Positions 7,007 to 14,385 of a DNA stretch of 19,023 nucleotides are shown here, one piece after another (positions within the stretch are counted from its first letter, which is position 1; every line of letters starts with the position of its first letter). The stretch comes from CAG-917 sp028724485 (GTDB taxonomy: Bacteria > Bacillota > Clostridia > Christensenellales > CAG-917). The notes under the pieces are model-generated. The model searched no databases. It saw nothing but the letters and a program-made list of their open reading frames with translations, and had not been told where the DNA came from. Made by a program: the position numbers and the translations under genes. Where the stretch lies: contig JAQYCY010000066.1 in the NCBI GenBank assembly GCA_028724485.1, positions 1 to 19,023 on the forward strand. Direction: 5' to 3'.

Positions 7007-8209
7007 CTATTTAATTATTCTTGCTTCCGTATAATAACGCTTCTCTTCCGCCTCGCCCATAGAGAAAGACTTTCTTGACAAAACGCCGTTATCCAGAACG
7101 TATTTAAACAAATCTGATTTTTCGATTTTCGGCATAAAAATCGCAACACCGCCACGCGCGGCAACACTCTTCAAGTGTTCGTCGCCGTGAATGTAATCGC
7201 ACTCACCCTTTCCGTATTCGTCTATCGCTTTTTGAATTTCGCTTATGGCAAGCGGAGTTAAACTCGGAACAAAAACGTAATCGGTTTTCCCGTCACATTC
7301 GACTTTGATTTTAAGGTCGCCGTTTAATCTGCCCTTTAAATATTCGACAAACTCAGACCCTACGCCAAACACAACACGATGTATAGGCTCAAAAGTTATG
7401 CCGTCCGAATGTACGTTGTTTATTTCAACAAGCGCAAACCTTGCAGGATGATTTTCAATTTCTTTTTCGGACAAATTCTTCTTTACGTTTTCCCAATGCG
7501 TTTTAGCCGTTGCCAAGCTGTGATTTCCGTCGCCCACGGCAAAAACGAAATTGGTTGTTTTTCCGTACTTTGTCTTTTGCTCTGTTTCATCCAGAAGAAA
7601 ATCAAAATCGACTTCACTCTCTGGAACTTTGTATCCGACAAGATGTCCGCCGCCCATATTAAGCTCGAAATCATAGAGCTTTTCAAGTTTATTTCGATTT
7701 TCATATATCGGCTCGATAACCTTGAAAGACGGGTCGTCTATCAATAACATAATATGCGGCAACTCCAAACTTGCGTCTTTTCTGATTTTAAGACGCGGAG
7801 GAATTCTTGATGAGACGACGCCTTCGGTAGGTCTTATGACCGATTTGGCATTTGCCGAAAAGTCAAAATCTTCAAGATCGACTGCGCCGACAAGCCCTAT
7901 TCTTTTTACGCCGCTTTTTGTCGTGCGCTCGACAAGCACGTAACCGTTTTCGATTTTTTTAAATACACCCGAAGTAATATATCTATCCATATTAGCGTCG
8001 ATTTTGCAAATGCGTTCGTCTTCGTCGGCGTCACCCAAATAGACTTCCGGAAAAATCAAATCAAGCGTCGAATAGCTGTCTCCAATGTATTCGCGTAAGG
8101 CGTTCCAATACTCCGGTTGCGAAGTAAATTGATCGCAAGATACGACAGACCATTTCGACATATCAACTGAATTTGGAAGTAAAATTTCTTTTGCGCTGAA
8201 AGTTTTCAT
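7007..8209 (-). CDS. DUF1015 family protein
   Basis: A 400-residue soluble protein that I recognise as DUF1015 (PF06245-type) from its overall layout: an N-terminal region with CDQFTSQPEYW, IRPTEG (about 126-131), the glycine-rich VGDGNHS (about 225-231) followed by an Ala/Lys helix, PARFALVEINNVHSDG (about 255-270), and the C-terminal ending FSMGEAEEKRYYTEA. No signal peptide or TM segment is seen. Biochemical function is not firmly known to me. The GDGNH motif suggests a nucleotide or metal site, by inference. The start codon overlaps the cdaA stop (ATGA), which implies translational coupling, and a GAGG ribosome site precedes it. Placed between cdaA and aspartate kinase. Confidence 0.85.
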   Translation of the reverse strand: MKTFSAKEILLPNSVDMSKWSVVSCDQFTSQPEYWNALREYIGDSYSTLDLIFPEVYLGDADEDERICKIDANMDRYITSGVFKKIENGYVLVERTTKSGVKRIGLVGAVDLEDFDFSANAKSVIRPTEGVVSSRIPPRLKIRKDASLELPHIMLLIDDPSFKVIEPIYENRNKLEKLYDFELNMGGGHLVGYKVPESEVDFDFLLDETEQKTKYGKTTNFVFAVGDGNHSLATAKTHWENVKKNLSEKEIENHPARFALVEINNVHSDGITFEPIHRVVFGVGSEFVEYLKGRLNGDLKIKVECDGKTDYVFVPSLTPLAISEIQKAIDEYGKGECDYIHGDEHLKSVAARGGVAIFMPKIEKSDLFKYVLDNGVLSRKSFSMGEAEEKRYYTEARIIK

Positions 8210-9045
8210 TTGAACCTCGTGTTTCGTTTATCTATTTCGGAAGTAGGTGCGATATTGTATGCTCTTTCTACTTCCTCTTTAAGTTTTTCCATTGTTATAT
8301 AGCGTTTAATATCGCCGTTTTTGACAATTGATATAATGCCGGTTTCTTCGCTCACAACGATAGCAAGGCAGTCACATTCTTCGGTAATTCCGATTGCCGC
8401 TCTGTGCCTTGTTCCCATTTCCTTATTAACGAGCTTTTGAGTAAGCGGCAAGAAGCAACCTGCGCTCAAAATTTTGTTGCCCTTAACGACCACCGCGCCG
8501 TCGTGCAAAGGAGCTTTCGTGTTGAAAATCGATTCCAAAAGCCCCGCCGACAAAGTTGCGTTTAGACTTGTTCCCGTTTCGAGAATACTTTTCGGAAACT
8601 CGTTCGCCCCCGTGATAAGTATAATTGCGCCTATATCTTGTTTTGCCATGTCCTGACAAGCGGTTAAAATTTCAAGCGTACTTGTTTTAAGCTCGTCGGC
8701 ACCGCCGAAACCTTCGTGGTTTAAACTAGTCAAGTGCTTGTTCGTTATTTTTTGAAAAAGAAGTTTAACGTCACTGCGATAAACGATAAGCGAAGCCAAA
8801 ACAAAACCGTAAATAGTGACTTTAAAAATTGCTCGGCTGACGGCAAGAATTACTCCGCCGAAAGCATAACTCAAAATGTTTACTGCAAGCGCAACAGCAA
8901 CAAGCGCAAAATATATGAGCAAAATTTTAACTTGCTTTTTCTTTATGAAAAATATGGTAAGCCCTGTTATTGCCAAAGCCAAAAAGACAAGGTCGATAAT
9001 GGCAAAAGCGTCTATTTGTTTAAAATATTCGTAAAAATTAAACAT
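8206..9045 (-). CDS. cdaA: Diadenylate cyclase CdaA (c-di-AMP synthase)
   Basis: Condenses two ATP into the essential messenger c-di-AMP at the membrane. The 279 residues hold three N-terminal TM helices (about 13-34, 39-62, 66-88), a short coiled linker, then the DAC domain with LHDGAVVV (180-187; catalytic DGA) and GTRHRAAIG (211-219; ATP-binding RHR), followed by VSEETGIIS. I chose ATG at 9045 because it has GGAGG just upstream and gives the usual CdaA length. The frame extends to 9195, but the extra 50 residues overlap the upstream gene and are not CdaA-like. In many Bacillota cdaA is followed by cdaR and glmM. Here it is followed by DUF1015 and aspartate kinase, and no cdaR is in the window. 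Confidence 0.93.
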   Translation of the reverse strand: MFNFYEYFKQIDAFAIIDLVFLALAITGLTIFFIKKKQVKILLIYFALVAVALAVNILSYAFGGVILAVSRAIFKVTIYGFVLASLIVYRSDVKLLFQKITNKHLTSLNHEGFGGADELKTSTLEILTACQDMAKQDIGAIILITGANEFPKSILETGTSLNATLSAGLLESIFNTKAPLHDGAVVVKGNKILSAGCFLPLTQKLVNKEMGTRHRAAIGITEECDCLAIVVSEETGIISIVKNGDIKRYITMEKLKEEVERAYNIAPTSEIDKRNTRFK

Positions 9046-9067
9046 TTTTTCCTCCGCTTGTTTCGAT

Positions 9068-9826
9068 TTAAATGTCGAAATCGTCAAATACTTTCGTATC
9101 GTCCTCGACGGTTCCCGAAATTTCGTTTGACTTTCCGCCACCTGAAGTCGGTTTTTTGGACAACAGATAGTAAGCAACCGCAATATAAACGGCATACGCT
9201 CCTAGAAGGGCTGCGCCGATTATAAGCGCCGTTTTTTCGTTGGGGTCAAACGTCAACGCAAAACCAAGTTCTTTGATTTTGTCGCCAAACGTATCCTGAC
9301 TTAAATATAGTATCATGTTCGAGAAATAGCCGAGGGCTTTAATCGCAAAATACGGAAGTATTAAATTCAGGAAAGTTCCCTGCCTGTTTTTCGTCACTTT
9401 TTTGAGAAACACGAGATGCGTCATAAGTATAAACGCAATGCCGTTTACGGCAATAGGACAAATGTATTCCAAAAACACGTAAATTCTTGCATCGAGAAAA
9501 TTGAATGCATAAAGTACTGCGCACACAAGATTGGCTATCATATTAAACAACATAATGTTTAGAATGAAACCCTGCCTTTCAAGCTCGTCGGTCGATTTTC
9601 TGACAATCTTAAACAAGATATATGCAAGTATAAAAGTTATTGCGGCGTCTAAAATTCCGTATATAAATATGATTTCAAAAAGAGCAAGGAAAACGTTTGC
9701 GGCAACCTTGCTTAAAAACATTTTGCCGTAAATCGTCGAAATAGGGTAAATTGAAAGCAGAATTTCGCTTACCGCAAGAGCAAAAAAAACGATTATTAAA
9801 TTTGTTTTCGTTGAAGTTTTTTTCAT
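9068..9826 (-). CDS. Six-TM membrane protein of unknown function
   Basis: Unrecognised 252-residue integral membrane protein. Hydrophobic segments lie at about 9-28, 43-72 (long), 88-110, 117-140, 152-175 and 198-222, with short connecting loops. The C-terminal 28 residues are a soluble Gly/Ser-rich tail that turns acidic and ends KVFDDFDI. No catalytic motif is visible. The ribosome site is weak (A-rich only). It ends 22 bp before cdaA and starts 56 bp after holA, so it is co-transcribed with both. A role as an assembly or regulatory partner of CdaA is possible by position only. Confidence 0.75.
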   Translation of the reverse strand: MKKTSTKTNLIIVFFALAVSEILLSIYPISTIYGKMFLSKVAANVFLALFEIIFIYGILDAAITFILAYILFKIVRKSTDELERQGFILNIMLFNMIANLVCAVLYAFNFLDARIYVFLEYICPIAVNGIAFILMTHLVFLKKVTKNRQGTFLNLILPYFAIKALGYFSNMILYLSQDTFGDKIKELGFALTFDPNEKTALIIGAALLGAYAVYIAVAYYLLSKKPTSGGGKSNEISGTVEDDTKVFDDFDI

Positions 9827-9882
9827 TTATTTTTCGGCATTCGCCGCTCCCGATGTTATACGTTTAACGTTTATCAATAATT

Positions 9883-10872
9883 TTAAAGCAAATTGATTAC
9901 TGCGTTTTTTAAAGCCGATTGTTCGGAATACTTGCCTTTAAGCACGTCCTCGTAGGCGTCTTCCAAATAATCAACCGTTTGTTTAAGTTTCTTTTGCGTA
10001 AAGTTTTTCGCCTGCATCTTGTATTGCTTTACCGCAAACGGCTTTACGCCAAGCATCTCTCCGAGTTCTTCGGCAGTTGAAACACTGTCGAGCGATACAC
10101 TAAGCAATCGTCTGAAATGATTAATAAGCACACTTAGTACAGCAACGCCCGAAACGTTAAATCTGAAAAAATTGTTCAGAATTCTCAATGCGTTTTCGCT
10201 GTTATGATTGCCGAGCGCAGTCGAAAGCTCGAATATTTGCGACTCCATTTCAGGGGATACAAGCTCGACTACCTCATTTTGCGTGATTGAACCATCGGTG
10301 AAATATCTTAACTTTTCAAGTTCACTCTTTATGCGTTGCATATCGCCGCCCGTAAATTGAACGAGAGTTTCAAGCGCGTTTTTCTCAATCGTCACCCTTT
10401 TGCCTTGCGACAATATCTTTTCGACTTCGTATTCGATTTCGTCGGGGGCGAGCTTTGAGCAGTCAACGACAACGGCAAACTTTTCAAGCGATTTCAGCAT
10501 CTTTCCGCCGTTAGACGAAACCAAATCGGAATTTGCCGTAACGATAACCAAAACCGAATTTTCATTAGGGTTAAACAAATACTTTTCAAGCAAGTTGAAA
10601 TCAGCTTCGATAAGTTTATCCGTCACGTCGGTGGCAAAAACTATACGTTTTTCGTCAAGGACGGGAAGCACGTCAAGCGCGTCGATAACTTTTTGCGCAC
10701 CGCCGGATAGCAGACTTATTTCATCGCAGTTGAAGTCGATATAATCGGCAATTAAAATTTCTTTGAGCGTATCTATCGCCATTTTGCGTAAATAACCATC
10801 CTTGCCTTTTAAAATGTAACAAGGAGCGATTTTTTCGCTTATCGACCTTTTTAGTTCGCTGATTTTTATCAT
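9883..10872 (-). CDS. holA: DNA polymerase III delta subunit
   Basis: Clamp-loader subunit that opens the beta sliding clamp with delta-prime and tau/gamma. Its 329-residue length is typical. Recognised from the N-terminal YILKGKDGYLRKMAID (about 19-34), the central region with LVIVTANSDLV (about 107-117), the LVQFTGGDMQRIKSELEKL helix (about 170-188), and SQIFELSTALG (about 211-221) opening the C-terminal helical domain. As usual for delta, no intact Walker motif is present. The start has AGGGA upstream. It is the first gene of the five-gene minus-strand operon. The gene rpsT, which often follows holA in Bacillota, is not here. Confidence 0.92.
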   Translation of the reverse strand: MIKISELKRSISEKIAPCYILKGKDGYLRKMAIDTLKEILIADYIDFNCDEISLLSGGAQKVIDALDVLPVLDEKRIVFATDVTDKLIEADFNLLEKYLFNPNENSVLVIVTANSDLVSSNGGKMLKSLEKFAVVVDCSKLAPDEIEYEVEKILSQGKRVTIEKNALETLVQFTGGDMQRIKSELEKLRYFTDGSITQNEVVELVSPEMESQIFELSTALGNHNSENALRILNNFFRFNVSGVAVLSVLINHFRRLLSVSLDSVSTAEELGEMLGVKPFAVKQYKMQAKNFTQKKLKQTVDYLEDAYEDVLKGKYSEQSALKNAVINLL

Positions 10873-11000
10873 ACTTCCCTACTATCTGATGTTATACAAT
10901 TTTAACACTTTTTATTAGCATTGTAAAGAAATTTCATTTTATATAAATTATATAATATATTATAATTCATATATGGTCGTATCGTTTTTAATACTGTTTG

Positions 11001-11130
11001 CCGCATTACTCCGCTCAACTTCTGCATATCGTTATTCATAACGTTCTTACGTCATTTCGCATATATGATACAAGTCTTTTTCCGCATTGCTCCATATATT
11101 GCTATGCATATCGTGATTCATATCGTTTTG
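11001..11130. repeat. Imperfect direct repeat, about 48 bp, period about 81 bp
   Basis: Unit 1 at 11001-11048 and unit 2 at 11082-11130 share ccgcatt(a/g)ctcc at the start, and after a less conserved 11-12 bases share tgcatatcgt(t/g)attcata followed by (a/t)cgtt. The 18-base core differs at one position only. No coding frame runs through both units. It could be two operator-bearing units or a decayed duplication. Confidence 0.55.
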
Positions 11131-11206
11131 CAAATCTTTTTCGTATTGTTTTTCGCTTTTCTATCTTTTTAGCTATGTTAATCGCCACGTTATTTAACAA
11201 AACAAT

Positions 11207-11239
11207 AAAAAACGCCGTGGCTTATGCCATAGCGTTTTT
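11207..11239 (-). terminator. Terminator of the amino-acid transporter operon (bidirectional)
   Basis: Arms aaaaacgc (11208-11215) and gcgttttt (11232-11239) enclose a tggc-ttat-gcca inner stem with one mismatch and one G-T pair. On the minus strand the stem is followed by six T and then attgtttt. On the plus strand it ends in five T. It lies about 105 bp after the ATPase stop codon. Confidence 0.75.
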
Positions 11240-11297
11240 GAAAACTATGAAATTTTTAGTTGAAATTTTGACTATCGATCTAAAATCGATAAATTTT

Positions 11298-11338
11298 AAA
11301 GTTCGGTTTTAATTAAATCAAACGATTAAACGAACTTT
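11298..11338 (-). other. Hairpin immediately downstream of the ATPase gene
   Basis: aaagttcg (11298-11305) pairs with cgaacttt (11331-11338), and inside it tttaat (11308-11313) pairs with attaaa (11325-11330), with an 11-base loop. It lies within 7 bp of the stop codon but lacks a proper T run, so it may be a 3' stabilising or processing hairpin ahead of the real terminator. Confidence 0.5.
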
Positions 11339-11344
11339 CACCGC

Positions 11345-12433
11345 TTAAAGAACTTTTCTTAAAAACTCTTTAAGTCTGTCGCATTTTGGCGCCGTGAAGA
11401 ATTCCTCAGGCGGAGCTTGTTCCAAAATTTTTCCTTGCGCCATAAAGAGGATTCTCGTTCCTACTTCTCTTGCAAAGTTCATTTCGTGCGTGACTATAAC
11501 CATCGTCATGCCTTCGTCCGCAACTTGCTTTATAAGGTCCAAAACTTCGCCTACCATTTCGGGATCGAGTGCGGAAGTCGGTTCGTCGAAAAGCATAACT
11601 TTCGGATTCATAGCAAGCGCTCTTGCGATAGCCACACGCTGTTTTTGTCCGCCCGACAACGTGCTTGGGTATACGTCCGCTTTGCTTTCAAGACCTATAC
11701 GCTCTAACAGTTTAAACGCATTTCTTTCGGCAGCTACTTTTATTGCTTTTGTCGAAACGAATTCAAGTTTTCTCGGCTCTTTTAGCTCGGCGTGCGTCGT
11801 ATGAGTAATTTTTCTCTCATATTTTTCCACCTTTTCAGTAAGACTGAGTTTCTTTTTCGTAAGTTTCGGGTCATAGGTGGCGTACGACTTGCCTGCTATG
11901 TCCTTTATAACTTTCGTCTCTTCCCATTCTGCAACGACAGGCGCAAGCTCTGCATTTAAATTTTCAACGATTTTTTTCAGCTTTGCGACTTTTTTGTCAA
12001 CGCCTTCGTTATATTTTTCGCCGAACTTCTCAAACCACTTGTTGTAGACAGGAAGGAAAAAATTGAATATTTTTGCCTTTATCATATTATCTTTGCCGAT
12101 TTTTATCGGCGCAAGCGTAATATTCTTTTTTACGGTAAGGTTGTTGAACAAATTAAACTGTTGAAAAACCATTCCCATTTTTTGACGCTGCTCGTTGATA
12201 TTGACCTTGACGTCGGCAAGGTCAACGCCGTCAAAGAAAATCTTTCCCGCAGTCGGGTCTTCAAGACAGTTAAGGCATCTCAAAAACGTTGACTTTCCGC
12301 CGCCCGACGGTCCGATTATAACGACTTTTTCGCCTTCGCTTATCGTTTCGGAAATATCGTCCAAAACAAGCAAATTGCCAAAACTTTTGGTGAGATTCTG
12401 AACTTTTATGATTTCGTTATTTTGATTATTCAT
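11345..12433 (-). CDS. Polar amino-acid ABC transporter ATPase (GlnQ-like) with a large internal insertion
   Basis: Energises uptake of a polar amino acid with the permease and lipoprotein encoded just upstream. Motifs: Walker A GPSGGGKST (41-49), Q-loop FQQFNLF (90-96), LSGGQKQRV (259-267), Walker B VMLFDEPTSALD (279-290), switch His316. The family is usually about 240-250 residues and this one has 362. The excess is a Lys/Glu-rich, mostly helical block at about 116-228, between LAPIKIG and the helix leading to LLERIGL, in the helical subdomain between Q-loop and signature. All catalytic motifs are intact and the frame is unbroken, so it should be active. The start overlaps the permease stop by 8 bp. 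Substrate not determinable from the ATPase. Confidence 0.92.
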   Translation of the reverse strand: MNNQNNEIIKVQNLTKSFGNLLVLDDISETISEGEKVVIIGPSGGGKSTFLRCLNCLEDPTAGKIFFDGVDLADVKVNINEQRQKMGMVFQQFNLFNNLTVKKNITLAPIKIGKDNMIKAKIFNFFLPVYNKWFEKFGEKYNEGVDKKVAKLKKIVENLNAELAPVVAEWEETKVIKDIAGKSYATYDPKLTKKKLSLTEKVEKYERKITHTTHAELKEPRKLEFVSTKAIKVAAERNAFKLLERIGLESKADVYPSTLSGGQKQRVAIARALAMNPKVMLFDEPTSALDPEMVGEVLDLIKQVADEGMTMVIVTHEMNFAREVGTRILFMAQGKILEQAPPEEFFTAPKCDRLKEFLRKVL

Positions 12434-13247
12434 TTTTCTCGCCTCCGTCGTTAGCTTTGTTTTCCGTCATCTCGCCGCTTACGCTAACCGCATTTGCCGC
12501 GGCAAAGTTTTTGTCTGAAACCTTTTTTCTCGTCATCACGTTTCTGCTGTCCGATTTACGAAGTTGCTTTTCGATAAATTTAAGTACGAGTGTTACGATT
12601 AAAACTATTACAAGATAGACGACCGCCAAAATCATATAGTCCACAAGCGCCATATAGTTTCTTGCAACGATACGCTGAACCGCAAACGTTATATCTATAA
12701 CGGCTATATAACCTGCGACAGACGTGTCTTTAAGCAAGGTTATAAGCTCATTGCCCATAGTCGGAATAACCGACTTGACGGCTTGCGGAATTACAATTCT
12801 GAGCATCGAAGTACTGTACGAAAGTCCCAACGCTCTACCCGCTTCGAGCTGTCCTTTGTCAACCGAAAGCAAAGCGCCCCTTATAAACTCCGATTGATAC
12901 GCCGCGCTGTTAAGTCCGAAAACGATGATTGCGACAAACATAGTGCCGCTTTCGGTGGATGTCAGCATCGAGCCTGCAAGCAAACCGAAATACATCAAAA
13001 GGAGCTGAACTACAACAGGCGTACCCCTGACAACGGTAACGTAAACGTCGAAAATCTTTTCGAGTATTTTTAAAAACCAGTTGCGATACTTCGGCGTAAC
13101 TTTTACGATGGCGATAATCGTTCCCAACACGACGCCGATTGCAAACGCCGAAAACGCAATTATCAGGGTCGTTTTCAACCCTGATAATAATTGCATATAG
13201 TATTTGGATACAACCGATCCAAACTTTTCAAAGAAGTTATCCCACAT
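12426..13247 (-). CDS. Polar amino-acid ABC transporter permease (HisM/GlnP type)
   Basis: Integral membrane subunit. The 273 residues include about five TM helices starting near residue 20, the VVRGTPVVVQLLLMYFG stretch typical of this family (about 72-88), and the EAA loop (EAGRALGLSY...IVIPQAVK..P) that contacts the ATPase. After the last TM helix and FIEKQLRK the protein continues with a charged tail of about 45 residues (Lys, Asp, Asn and Glu-rich, ending GGEKNE), whereas family members usually stop near this point. The start lies 5 bp after the binding-protein stop with a poor ribosome site, suggesting translational coupling, and it overlaps the ATPase gene by 8 bp. Confidence 0.93.
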   Translation of the reverse strand: MWDNFFEKFGSVVSKYYMQLLSGLKTTLIIAFSAFAIGVVLGTIIAIVKVTPKYRNWFLKILEKIFDVYVTVVRGTPVVVQLLLMYFGLLAGSMLTSTESGTMFVAIIVFGLNSAAYQSEFIRGALLSVDKGQLEAGRALGLSYSTSMLRIVIPQAVKSVIPTMGNELITLLKDTSVAGYIAVIDITFAVQRIVARNYMALVDYMILAVVYLVIVLIVTLVLKFIEKQLRKSDSRNVMTRKKVSDKNFAAANAVSVSGEMTENKANDGGEKNE

Positions 13248-13252
13248 AAATC

Positions 13253-14101
13253 TTATTCACCGAGTCCGCTTGTCAAACCATACTTGTTGAAGATAGCTTC
13301 GATAGTTCCGTCTTTAATCAATTTGTCCATTGCAGCGTTAATCTTTTTAAGCAATGTCGAATTGCCTTTCTTTACTGCGAATGCATAATCTTCACCGGTA
13401 AGGATAACCGTCGAGGCAGTGATACCCGTGTTTGCCGCAACAAGTTTTGCCGCAGGAACAGCGTCGATAATTACATAGTCAACAGTGCCGTTCAAGAGAG
13501 CTTGTACTGCAAGAGCGCCCGAAGCAAAACCTTTAACTTTGTCTGCATCGGTAATTCCGTTAAAGTCGTCCGAATCACCCGATGCGTAAGCATAACCGGT
13601 AGTGCCGTTTTGAACGCCGATTGTTTTGCCTTTAAGCATAGCTTCGACGCTTGCGATAGCTGTCTCAATATCTTTCTTGCTGTCCGAAGCGGCTTTAATG
13701 TCAAGAATTGCATTGCCGTTTTTAGCGATAACAACTTGGCTCGAGCTAAAATAAGTTTGCGTGAAGTCAACCGATTGTTTACGTTCAGCCGTAACGGTAA
13801 GTCCTGCCATTGCAACGTCTTGCGCTCCGCTGGCGACCGAACCTACGACCGAGTCAAACGCCATATCTTTGATTTTGCATTCAACACCGAGTTCTTTTGC
13901 AATTGCTTTTGCAATGTCCATATCGACACCTGTAGGCGTGCCTTTGTCGTCAAGATACTCGAACGGGTCGAATTCGCAATTCGTTGCGACGTTCAAGACG
14001 CCGTCTTCAAGACCTGTCTTATCTTTATTACAAGCCGTAAACGCAAAGCAGCAAGCTATGATTGTTGCTACGATTAAAATAATTCCTAATGCTTTTTTCA
14101 T
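13253..14101 (-). CDS. Amino-acid-binding lipoprotein of an ABC transporter
   Basis: Extracellular solute-binding protein (SBP_bac_3 type) that delivers a polar amino acid to the permease. The 282 residues begin with a signal peptide (MKKALG, hydrophobic to about 20) and lipobox FTAC, with Cys24 as the lipidated residue. Conserved ligand-site elements follow: GVDMDIAKAIAKELG (about 58-72), AMAGLTVTAERKQSVDF (about 97-113; the Arg contacts the alpha-carboxylate in this family) and VQNGTTGYAY. The stretch before VQNGTTG (about 131-154) is longer than usual. Ribosome site AGGAGAT. Substrate (arginine, glutamine, cystine or other) cannot be set from the sequence. First gene of the transporter operon. 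Confidence 0.93.
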   Translation of the reverse strand: MKKALGIILIVATIIACCFAFTACNKDKTGLEDGVLNVATNCEFDPFEYLDDKGTPTGVDMDIAKAIAKELGVECKIKDMAFDSVVGSVASGAQDVAMAGLTVTAERKQSVDFTQTYFSSSQVVIAKNGNAILDIKAASDSKKDIETAIASVEAMLKGKTIGVQNGTTGYAYASGDSDDFNGITDADKVKGFASGALAVQALLNGTVDYVIIDAVPAAKLVAANTGITASTVILTGEDYAFAVKKGNSTLLKKINAAMDKLIKDGTIEAIFNKYGLTSGLGE

Positions 14102-14143
14102 AGTTTTTTATCTCCTAAGTTTTTGTTTTCCTTTGATGATGCC

Positions 14144-14172
14144 ATTATGCCACTACTCTTATAAAAATGCAA
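14144..14172 (-). promoter_or_regulatory. Probable sigma-A promoter of the amino-acid transporter operon
   Basis: Read on the minus strand, TTGCAT (14167-14172) and CATAAT (14144-14149) are separated by 17 bp, placing the start near 14137 and giving a leader of about 36 bases before the ATG at 14101. The boxes are off consensus, which fits a regulated promoter. Confidence 0.55.
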
Positions 14173-14176
14173 TTAT

Positions 14177-14288
14177 TTTGCATAAATTTTAATAAATATT
14201 TAATATTTTCTTGATTTTATGCATAAAACGCCTTTTTATATGCAAAATAGGCAATTTTTATACATTTTTCATGCATAAAATATTCAAA
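14177..14288. promoter_or_regulatory. Operator-like TGCATAAA elements in the divergent control region
   Basis: TGCATAAA occurs three times on the plus strand, at 14179-14186, 14220-14227 and 14272-14279. The middle one is part of a perfect 14-bp palindrome, ttttatgcataaaa (14215-14228). The third lies in catgcataaaatattcaa (14270-14287), which resembles the Bacillus ARG-box consensus (CATGAATAAAAATKCAAK) apart from one changed base and one extra base. The first element abuts the -35 of the transporter promoter. Control by an ArgR/AhrC-type regulator is an inference. Confidence 0.45.
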
Positions 14289-14317
14289 AATTCATTTTAG
14301 ACAGCTTATATCCGTTA

Positions 14318-14346
14318 TTGACAAAAACATATTTAAAGTTTATAAT
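14318..14346 (+). promoter_or_regulatory. Consensus sigma-A promoter of the phosphoribosyltransferase gene
   Basis: TTGACA (14318-14323) and TATAAT (14341-14346) with a 17-bp spacer, a perfect consensus, giving a start near 14353. A small agtga-aaaa-tcact hairpin (14356-14369) sits at the very 5' end of the predicted transcript. Confidence 0.85.
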
Positions 14347-14385
14347 GGCTCCCGTAGTGAAAAATCACTTACAGAAAGAGGAATT

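Larger units (their letters stand above)
10873..11344. other. Non-coding region between the transporter and holA operons
   Basis: About 470 bp without a credible gene. Next to holA it is very AT-rich (10940-10975) and must hold the operon promoter. Several TATAAT-like boxes are on the minus strand (for example 10959-10964 and 10947-10952), but none has a clear -35. The middle holds the imperfect direct repeat 11001-11130. The left end holds a terminator (11207-11239), a tatcgat-ctaaa-atcgata hairpin (11273-11291) and a further hairpin (11298-11338). Confidence 0.6.

Noticed and set aside
9046..9195. Fifty-residue N-terminal extension of CdaA
   Set aside because: It overlaps the upstream membrane-protein gene in another frame, while ATG at 9045 has GGAGG at the right distance and gives normal CdaA length.
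10998..11312. Plus-strand frame of 104 codons between the transporter operon and holA
   Set aside because: It has no ribosome site, crosses the T-rich direct repeats and runs straight through a terminator hairpin. Residue content follows base composition.
13502..14077. 191-codon frame opposite the binding-lipoprotein gene
   Set aside because: It is antisense to a clear coding gene, rich in Cys, Phe and Arg as expected from complementing GCA/GAA codons, and shows no domain.
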